Assembly: GCA_030272155.1 (NCBI GenBank)
Contig: CP126199.1
Coordinates: 3,584,501 to 3,648,500, forward strand
Length of the DNA stretch: 64,000 nucleotides
Source of the DNA: Tetradesmus obliquus
Taxonomy: Eukaryota > Chlorophyta > Chlorophyceae > Sphaeropleales > Scenedesmaceae
Direction of reading: 5' to 3'
Shown here: positions 56,259 through 64,000 of the stretch, one piece after another
Position numbering within the stretch: the first letter of the stretch is position 1
How the letters are laid out: the number at the start of each line of letters is the position of its first letter
Notes under the pieces: generated by a model
What the model was told of the DNA's origin: nothing
Databases searched by the model: none
The model's input: the letters and a program-made list of their open reading frames with translations, nothing else
Made by a program: the position numbers and the translations under genes

Positions 56259-59200
56259 CAGCTCAGGTTCAAGGTTCCTGCAGGAGAGGCTGCAGGCTTT
56301 TGGGTCGCATCTTATCACTGCTCCTGCGTTGCGTCATCCGCTTGTTCTTGCCCCTCTGTTCGTCTCAACTGCACCCGTGCATGTCTTTCCGGGCTACGCC
56401 GCTACTATTGTCTTTCCAGGGTGTAATTGGAATCACCAGCAGCAGTTGGCTGCATGTGTCACCCATTACTCATGCTTGCTACAGTTTGTACCGTCCGAGT
56501 GTGCTGCTTGCAGTTGCATTAGTTGTCTGCTTTGGTTGTTCAGCTCATTGTTTTGTGACGAATTGGCAGCCGGCTTGCACATTATGATGAGTGTGTGTGG
56601 GAAAAGGCTCTGCGTCTTGCGGGTAGAGTAGCGCACTTCATTGGAGCTGCTGAGTTGCATGCAGGTTATACACATTGTGTGTTTCACGCTTTCGTCATCA
56701 CGCGTTCCTAGTCGCCAGATGCTGTACCCTGGCCTGAGTGCCGTTGCTGACCTACCTCACCCTTGCGGTTTGCTGCTTTTCAAATGTAGGCAGTGTTTCA
56801 CAGTTCCTGTTACCACTCAGCAGCCATGCTGCTGCGGCTGCTACTTCCGCCTGTAATCTGTGCTGCATGTGCGTTAGCAGCAGCAGTCGCAGCAGCCATG
56901 CTTTTCACCGCCAGTGGCGGGTGTTTGCAGCCGCGGCAGAGCATCAGTGCTGGCCAGGTGGATGCTAGCACACCTCAGCAACGGATTGGTGCTTGTTGCA
57001 TGGAGTGTGTTGTGGCGCGCAACAGCAGACGCGGTGTGTGGCTTTGAAAGAGTTCAGCGTTTGCCGCTGTCTGCAGGCCTGCAGAGTTGCTGTGCCCCCT
57101 GTTCAGTAGTTCAGTGGTGGATGTGACTGCTTCTAGTCGATTGTATGCTGGTGGTTGGCCTTCACATCTGTACGTCGGCCCCTGTTACGTGCCGTATCCT
57201 GCATGATGTCTGCATATGGCTGCAGCTGCGCTTGCGCGGCGCCGAGTGTTTCTCCTATTACATGGGGTGTTACTGCTGTCACATGCCCCTGAAAGCATGC
57301 TGCCCGATTCAACCACAGGTACTGGCTTTCACAGCGGCGGGCTGCAGCTGCGCAACACACGCAGCGCAGCATGCCGGGTCTCAAGGGGTTACACAGAGAA
57401 AGGGGCTTCCCAGGCACTGTTACTCTACACTAGCACATCACTGTCGTGCACGATGTGTTTACACGAGGCCAGGGACGTCAGACACAGATCCTACGCGCTG
57501 AAGGAGTGTTGTTGTGCACAGGAATAGTACTACTAGTACTGGGTGCGGCGGCTGGTGGCTTGCAGTTGCCATTGGTTGCGGTTTTCAAGCGTTCCAGCAT
57601 CACGCGCGCATCAGGCTGTCTGCAGCACAGCACTGCCCCAACACCCGCCAATTGTTGGCAGTGAGCGTGCATGCACATCGCCAGCTGGCGCATGCATGAA
57701 CCCGCTTGTACTACGCGCCACACTTGTTGTTATGCTGCAGCAGCTGCGCTGCTGCTGCTTCTATTATGCTGCAGCTGCTTGTTGGGCTGATCACATCGCC
57801 ACACCATCAGGCGCATAACATGTGATTGAAGAGTGCCCGCTTACACATTGCTGGCGTTCAAAGCTGGCCCTGTTTGCTGCTACCCATTGTCATCACCCAA
57901 TCCAATGCATGCTTGTTTGAGGCCTGCTGTAAAGGCTGCTGTTGTTTGCGGCAACAAAGGGGGTGTGCACGCGCGCACAATGCTGCCACGTTGGCGTTTG
58001 TCGCAGGTCGTGCTTTACGTGCGGCTCCGCACCGTGTTGAGCACTGCACAAGTCATGCCCGCTGCAGCCTGCTGAGGTGTTGTACGTTCTGTCGGTAGTA
58101 CTGTTTGCAAGGCAGCAGGGCGCGCAAGCGCTGTCTTGTTGCTGGTGATCAGTATGTGCTGTGTAGCGCTGTCGCTGATAAAGGGAGCGCACGCGTGTGT
58201 CCAGCGCATGAGGCACTGACCGCCAACCACTCTCTCGCACCAGTTTGGTGCTTCATTGCTCAATGCACAATGCATCTGCAGAGCCGTGGCAGCTTCCAGT
58301 ATCATGTGCATCTCATGCTTCATGAAGACCTCAGAACAATCGCCATTGTCGTGTGTGCCTTGCAAACACGATGGTCTGGTTGTATCTGGCTGGTCTGGTC
58401 GTACCTCCTTACTGTCAGAGGCTGCGCAATACAATACAATCGGGGTTGTGGATTAGGGTATACGGGCTTCCTTGTGCTCGTGTCAACGAGCGCTGCGCCT
58501 GCCGCTGCAGCAGCGCGTACATGCTTGCGCAGCGGCGCTGCGTCTTAACAGGGGCAGGGCTTCAACACTGCAGTATCTGTGCGTTGCTTGGGCTGCTGCT
58601 GGTTTGCCATGGGTTGCTTTGGGGAACCGGCACAAGCATAGTTTGCCTGCTCTAGATGCTTCACTGGGGTACACTTCTTGTTAGATGTCTTTGTGATGGC
58701 CGATGGCTGTTTGAAACGGCCGCTACCTCTCATGTTCGTTGCATTCACATCCAAGCGGGCTTATGCAGCACTGCTGCACACGCACACTCAGCATGTGTGG
58801 TGCAGCTGATGCTTTGCACGCAGCTGCTGGCTTTATTGTACAATACTCTCAGCTTCCTACCATACAATCACACGCCTGTGCACTATGACATGATGTGATT
58901 TCACAGTTTGGTCTTCAGTATACTTGGTTTACACTGCTGCTGCTGCTGCTGCTGCTGGCTTTGGGCATGCCCTGGCACTCGTTCAGACGCACTGCTGCTG
59001 CGGGTGCTGGCTGTTCGTTGGATGCGGTCCCACATTGCCTGCAGGCAATGGCAGCGTCGGTGTTGACAATGACACTGCATTTTGCTTGAAGGTGTGATTG
59101 GCGCTGTCAGTCTTCCGTCTCATAGGGCAGGTTATGGCCAGTGTTTACCATGTGCATGACATACAAATACAGCAGGTGATGCGGGTTGCAAGTGCTTACT

Positions 59201-61084
59201 GACTAGCACCGAGTTTGCATCAGTACCACACTGTGCTTGCTGAGGCCTGTCTGTTGACACCCAGCATTGCTTTCAGGGGGCGGCTGCTGTCGTCGCGCAG
59301 TTCAACTGCATGCGTTGTGCGGGTGCTGATTTGCTGCATTTGTTTGGCGCAAGGGTGACACAAGTTGGCCTGCCAACAGGCGCCGGCAAGTATTGTGAGC
59401 CAAGACACTGGCTTGGCATGCGTACATGTCCGCCTGTTGGTAGACCAACTATGCATGTACATGAGGTGACATCAACGGGCTTGAACTGGCATGCACTGTT
59501 TGGCTAGCAGTCTGACGGTTGCTGGCGCAACCTCTTGCGAGAGATCAGCGATTGCTGTTTGTGGGATGTGTCTGCAGCCCGTCAGTTGCCCGTAGCATGC
59601 TGCAAGTACAGGAGCAAATTCAGGCGGTTTGTGCACATCCGCAACGCACGACGCATGTCACCAGTGCCAGTCATGATGAACACCTGTAACAAAACGAATT
59701 TGCGGCAATTGATTGTTTCGACATGTAGTGCGGGCGTGCGCTTGTTGAGTCATGATTCGACGATTATCCGATAATCCCGGTGCGCAGGGTATTGTAGCCG
59801 CCACTCGGTGACTGCAGAATGTGAAAATCCAAGTCAACCACATGTCATATACAATCCTCAATGCCTCTCCCGTTGTACAAATGCGTGACAACCAGCAAGA
59901 TGGATTTAGCACTGCTAAGCAGTGCGGCAGTGTGCCTTGCTAGTCAAGCTCGAGTGCGCATGTGAGCAGCACAAGCAGGAGATGGTTCCATTCCTCATCG
60001 TGTTACCAGCAGGCAGCCACAAAACATCATGATGGCTTTGCCACCATACATGTATACATGCATAATAGTACATCTGCGCGGCACGGGGTGACCCGCGCCA
60101 CCTCTCCTTTCAGTGCCTGATCACTTCTTATGGCACGCTCCTGATAGAGGCATCCGGCTGATCAGCTTAAAGCCTAAGCAACCACCTCCTGCACTTTCCT
60201 GCACAATGAACGTTAGCGTGCGAACTTCTGAACAGCACACCATCAACCCTGTGATCCACCGGCTGCAACCCTTTTTAAAGGATACGGCGCTGCCTGAGCA
60301 CACTTGCACAGGCACATGCAAAGGCGCCACGTCATGTGGGACAGTACTGGCCGGCAATTGTCACAAAGCAGCAACAGAACGGAACAACAGCCAACACCAT
60401 GGATCAATCAAGCCATTGGCCGCGGGCCCCACTAGAGCGCAACAACAGCCATGCCATCAACAGTAGTTTTTTTATGCGAAACAGAAAAGTATTCGCGAGC
60501 CCACCCGCTACAGCTACACTCGCATGCAGCAAGGGTGCAAACAGCCATCAACACACACCACTGCAAGTGCATCATGCATCTGTTGTAACTGCTGCACAAG
60601 TATGTGCCTGAACTACCAGGTTTCAAGCATACACTCTCACATTCTGAACTTCAGCCAAACCAATCAGACATATTGTATGTGCGTTGTTTGTAGGCCCAGC
60701 GGCCTGTGCTGTGCCCTAGCACAGGCAAGGAGGATGCAGCTGCTGCAACGTGCCCGGCCCTGTCCCGTTCCAGTGCACAGCACCTAAGCACGACAAACAA
60801 GTACACATTCTGGCAGCAGCACGGCTGTGATACAACAATCAAGTCGTTTATCAGGACCTGAACAAGCAGCATACATGTGGGCTATGGCTAAGCATCTCCA
60901 AACCATCCAAGGAGAGCAATCACGCACACACATACACATGTTCTCACGCATAGACACGCACACACTACATTGAACAAAGCACTGGAGCAGCATCAGCACT
61001 GGATATGCCGGTACCGGTGGAAGTGTCATTGGCAGAAATTCATGTGTGGGTACACTCTGAACAATGTGTGACGTCACAGCTTGG

Positions 61085-61155
61085 CCAGTTACCAGTTACC
61101 AAAGTAGGGCCACAGGCCCACCCATTGAGAAGCCAGACAAGGCTCATGGGGTTGA
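61085..61155. repeat. Dispersed repeat, copy 2
   Basis: Same orientation as the copy at 3755-3835. Begins with GTTACCAGTTACCAAAGTAG and ends near AAGGCTCATGGGGTTG. Differences are scattered substitutions and a small indel near the middle. Confidence 0.6.
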
Positions 61156-61444
61156 ACAGCCGTGTTGATGGTGGGGAAGTACCACAGGGCAAAAAGTGCT
61201 ACAGTGCTTTTGCAATTGCGGTTCAAGAGTAACGCTGATAGTTCCAAGTGGCACAGCGCTGTATTGGCAAGCCAGGTGCCTGCTGTGCTGACATACAGCA
61301 GGCGCCCCAGCCCCAGCAATCATCAACATCAAGCAACGGTCAGGAGCCTACTGCCTTGCAGCTCGGCGCATGACCACAGCACCGGCCAATGCTCCGTTGT
61401 AGTAGAGGGTGGAAGTGCCTTCAACGCCGTGCACGTGCATTGCT

Positions 61445-62375
61445 TCAGTGAAACAGCGGCATATTTTGCATGCCCAGACTCTGATTCCCTGCCTGCTGCC
61501 ACAGGCCGCTTTGTGCTTGCCCTGAAAGCAGCAGCGGCCCCAAACCGCCTGCAAGGCCGCTCGAAGGCAGCTGCTGTGCTGCACCTACATTGCCATTGCC
61601 AAAGAAGTTCACACTCACTGCTTCAGAAAGCTGCTGCTGCTGCTGCAAAGAGGCCTGCAGCAGCTGCAAGCTGCCATCATCCATGCAAGCACTGTTTGCC
61701 GCAAAGGCAGACACGCCGCTGAGGCTTGGCAGTGCCTGCTGCTGCGGCGGCGGCGGCGGCATCAATGCCATCAACTGGCCTGAGTTTGTTGTGCCTGCTG
61801 CGCCGCCATTCAGTGCTGCAGGGATGCCCTGCTGTGCCCGCTGTGCGATCTGCGGCAGCAGGGACCCAGGCTGGCTGATCACCTGCAGCAGCTGGCCAAG
61901 CTGCTGCTGCTGCTGCTGAGCCTGCATGGTGGCCGACGGCTGCTGTAATGCCTGTGGAGTCACAAAGAACTGCTGCTGCTGCTGCTGCTGCTGCTGCAAT
62001 GTCAGCATCCCGGCCATTGGCAGTGACCCCTGAAACATGCTGGCAGGCAGCGCCAACTGCTGCTGCTGCTGCTGCTGCATTGGGGACATGCCTGCCATTG
62101 CCCCTGAGCCTGCAAGCATGCTTGCCGGGTGCAACACTTGCTGCTGCTGCTGCTGCTGCTGCCACTGCATTGCCATTGGCATGACAGCAGCCTGCTTGCC
62201 GCTGCCCTGACTACTCAGCACTGCTGCGACATCATCACATGCCAGCTGTTGCTGCTGTGCTGCTGCAAGCATTGGGCTTGGCGTTACTGATGGAGGCCCT
62301 CGCCTGCTGCTGCTGTTGCTGGCAGGCTGTAGCAACTGCAGGCCCTTGGCAGCATGAGACGCCTTCCTCAGCTGT

Positions 62376-62436
<61 letters not shown>

Positions 62437-63559
62437 CGCATGATTGCTGAGCCTGTGTTGTCTGGCATGGGCGATGCAGCCACACGCCAGCACGCTATGC
62501 AACGCTATCACCCCCTTGGTCAACACAGCACGAGATAATCGCAAGTATTTGCCATCAAGGTACTGCAATGTGCGCTATGGCTCACACAAGCGCCTCCCAG
62601 CAGCCTAGCCGTGCAGCACCTGCTGCTGCTGCTGGTGCTGCTGCTGCTGCACAAGCCAGCATGTGTTGTATGCCGACAGCGTACCTGGTCTGGCGAGTGT
62701 GCGAAGAAGCAGTAGTGGCGCGGGCATTCTGCGCCCTCGCGGCACATCTTGGTGCGGTACCGCTGCGGGTGCATCCCTGCAGGCCAGGCCAGGCAGAAGC
62801 AGGCAAGCTGGTGAGGATGCCGGTGAACCTTATGAACAGCTGTAGCAGGGGCACATGCGCATGATTCTGTTGTTGCAAGTGCATTGGCAGTGATTTTACG
62901 CTACAGAAGCCGCCACGTGTGCAGCTGCAAGGGCTTTATGATGACCCAGCAACGGGCGGCTGCCACACCAGTAGCAATGCAGCCAGCAGCAACCAAGTTG
63001 CAGCCTGCAGGTGTCCTACTAGCCTGATGGGGTTTGAATGTGCCATGTACTACATGTAGTAGCTACTCACAGTACTCAAACATGGAGTGTGTCATTGCGC
63101 AGCCCTCTCCCCTGGGGCACTCCCCTTTCTGCGACAGCAGCAAGGCAGGGCGAGGCAGGGCAGGGCAGAAACAGGAGGTTGCTGATGCCTCGCACACCTG
63201 GGTGGGAATAAGTAACTACAGCAGATGATGACGCTGCCAGTCAACAGCCGCCATGCGGATGTGCAGCTCAGTGCAGCAAAGTCTAGGCGGTTCCATGTTG
63301 CAGCCTGCAGAGGCAGTGAAGGTGCTGCAAGCTCACAACGCTGGACTTTGTCCTGCTCCAAATCATGCATGAATTGCATTTGCAGAGCAGCGGCAGCCCT
63401 TGGTGGATTCAGATCTGAGGGACTGTTGCCCCGCCGTAGTGCTGGTACGTGGGCATTTCACACATGGCTGCTCACTGTCTGCATGTCTGGGCACACTCGT
63501 GCCAGGTAGGGCTGCACCATTAGGCAGCGCCGCCGTGAGCGCTCATTTGGGTGCGCGTA
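61445..63559 (-). CDS. Plant-type tandem CCCH zinc-finger protein (5' end unresolved)
   Basis: Exons recognised: 63559-63476, 63128-63071, 62776-62685, 62371-61445; upstream exon(s) lie to the right and were not resolved. The finger pair is exactly C-X8-C-X5-C-X3-H-X16-C-X5-C-X4-C-X3-H, the plant-specific spacing: [20 protein letters not shown], then [16 protein letters not shown], then [16 protein letters not shown]. Just upstream is [11 protein letters not shown], the arginine-rich (RR) element of plant RR-TZF proteins. Downstream the domain continues [14 protein letters not shown], like plant family members, into a 300-residue Gln/Met/Ala-rich tail with repeated PASMLAG/PASMFQG-type motifs. 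Family members bind AU-rich RNA, act in P-bodies or stress granules, and respond to stress signals (family knowledge). All four exons join in phase. The exon before 63559 should carry the first Cys of the RR region; a candidate near 63660-63715 (FRKNVKPAHTYQPQ) could not be spliced in phase. Confidence 0.88.
61840..62165 (-). repeat. Interspersed CAG blocks in the zinc-finger tail
   Basis: Several polyglutamine blocks (62142-62160, 62062-62079, 61973-61996, 61900-61918) are separated by Met/Pro/Ala segments of about 15-20 residues with similar pattern ([32 protein letters not shown]). This suggests growth of the tail by internal duplication. Confidence 0.7.
62372..62434. repeat. (CAG)19-20 microsatellite at zinc-finger last-exon acceptor
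   Basis: A CTG run of about 58 bases on the sense strand followed by CTACAG and the last exon at 62371. It is the longest triplet repeat in the window and is intronic. Confidence 0.9.
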
Positions 63560-63561
63560 CT

Positions 63562-63599
<38 letters not shown>
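63562..63599. repeat. (CAG)13 microsatellite at a zinc-finger acceptor
   Basis: A CTG run on the sense strand ending in CTGCAG directly before the YAHPNERS exon at 63559. Confidence 0.9.
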
Positions 63600-64000
63600 G
63601 GCAGCAGAGCTGGTGAGCCTTAGCAGCATGGACTGGCAGGTCTGCTGCTGGTGTAGGGGACCTCAGCTCACGTAGCTGTGGTTGGTAGGTGTGGGCTGGC
63701 TTGACGTTTTTACGGAAGGTGCAGCTCAAGCATGTTTAGATGCTGTTTGGTACCCGATGATTAGGCATCAAAGCATATTGTGCCTGCTGCAGCTGTGAGC
63801 TTTGGGAACCGGCCATTGCTTGCAACTCAGCAGGCTGTACTGCCGGCGCTGCAAGCTGTAACAGCCAGCCACGATGACATGTGTCTAACTTGCAGGACAG
63901 CTTCACTGGGTCTGGCAGCAGCGATATATGCAACTATTGGTGCTGAAAATACGGGATTTCAAGCGCTGGCATGTTGATGTGTAGGCCTGGTGCCCACTGC
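63600..64000. other. Right edge: likely intron or 5' exon of the zinc-finger gene
   Basis: No complete feature assigned. The minus strand should contain further 5' exons of the zinc-finger gene. A short open block at about 63660-63720 is a weak candidate only. Confidence 0.3.

Larger units (their letters stand above)
54902..61444. other. 6.5 kb convergent region with opposite strand composition
   Basis: From 54.9 to about 59.5 kb the plus strand is strongly G+T-rich; from about 60 to 61.4 kb it is A+C-rich. The switch near 59.5-60 kb fits two convergent 3' flanks, a very long one for the plus-strand gene and a shorter one for the zinc-finger gene. No conserved protein was found in any frame. 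TGTAA motifs lie near 56853, 57929 and 59684. A perfect hairpin sits at 56224-56258 and the second copy of the dispersed repeat at 61085-61155. Confidence 0.45.

Noticed and set aside
1..64000. tRNA, rRNA, transposase or integrase genes
   Set aside because: None recognised by eye on either strand. A covariance-model or profile search would be needed to exclude small RNAs.

Overview
The window looks like nuclear DNA of a green alga, probably a chlorophycean such as the Scenedesmaceae. The evidence is GC-rich exons, 3' splice sites buried in CTG/CAG triplet repeats, GTGAGT/GTGCGG-type 5' splice sites, long Ala/Gln/Ser runs inside otherwise conserved proteins, and plant-type families (plant alpha-amylase, PHT4-like transporter, plant tandem CCCH finger, four-MA3-domain MRF protein). 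The lineage is inferred. All gene models were spliced by hand from open reading, splice signals, matching intron phase and family similarity, without transcript data.

Layout, left to right. 1-3034 (-): C2-domain protein, running off the left edge. 4940-9328 (-): complete 12-exon alpha-amylase. 11145-14562 (-): F-box/leucine-rich-repeat protein. 18111-20932 (-): PHT4/sialin-like anion transporter with an unresolved N-terminus. 23669-27206 (+): long coiled-coil protein with DPF and acidic LIDF motifs. 29150-37604 (-): 16-exon MA3-domain translation regulator (MRF/PDCD4 family). 39231-44157 (-): cohesin kleisin RAD21/SCC1. 45976-52144 (+): Golgi-type mannosyltransferase-like glycosyltransferase. 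53904-54901 (+): tentative unknown gene. 61445-63559 and beyond (-): plant-type tandem CCCH zinc-finger protein, 5' end unresolved. The genes are unrelated housekeeping or regulatory loci and do not form a pathway. No rRNA, tRNA, CRISPR array or intact transposon was recognised.

The most unusual feature is a recurring architecture I call splice-junction echoes. In four genes (amylase, MRF, RAD21, glycosyltransferase) the edge of an exon plus the adjoining intron is repeated one to six times inside the flanking intron, in direct orientation and always on the intron side. The spacing is strikingly constant, mostly 114-135 bases, and many copies keep the GT or AG splice signal. The clearest arrays are at 31569-32215 (about seven copies of an MRF exon start), 35040-35490, 30408-30720, 48215-48850, 6587-6872 and 42380-42745. 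They suggest an active process that duplicates exon-intron junctions, lengthening introns and creating decoy or alternative splice sites.

A second genome-style feature is strand-asymmetric flanking DNA. Downstream of several genes, up to several kilobases are G+T-rich on the sense strand (for example 54.9-59.5 kb, and 14.6-18.1 kb on the minus strand), consistent with long 3' UTRs.
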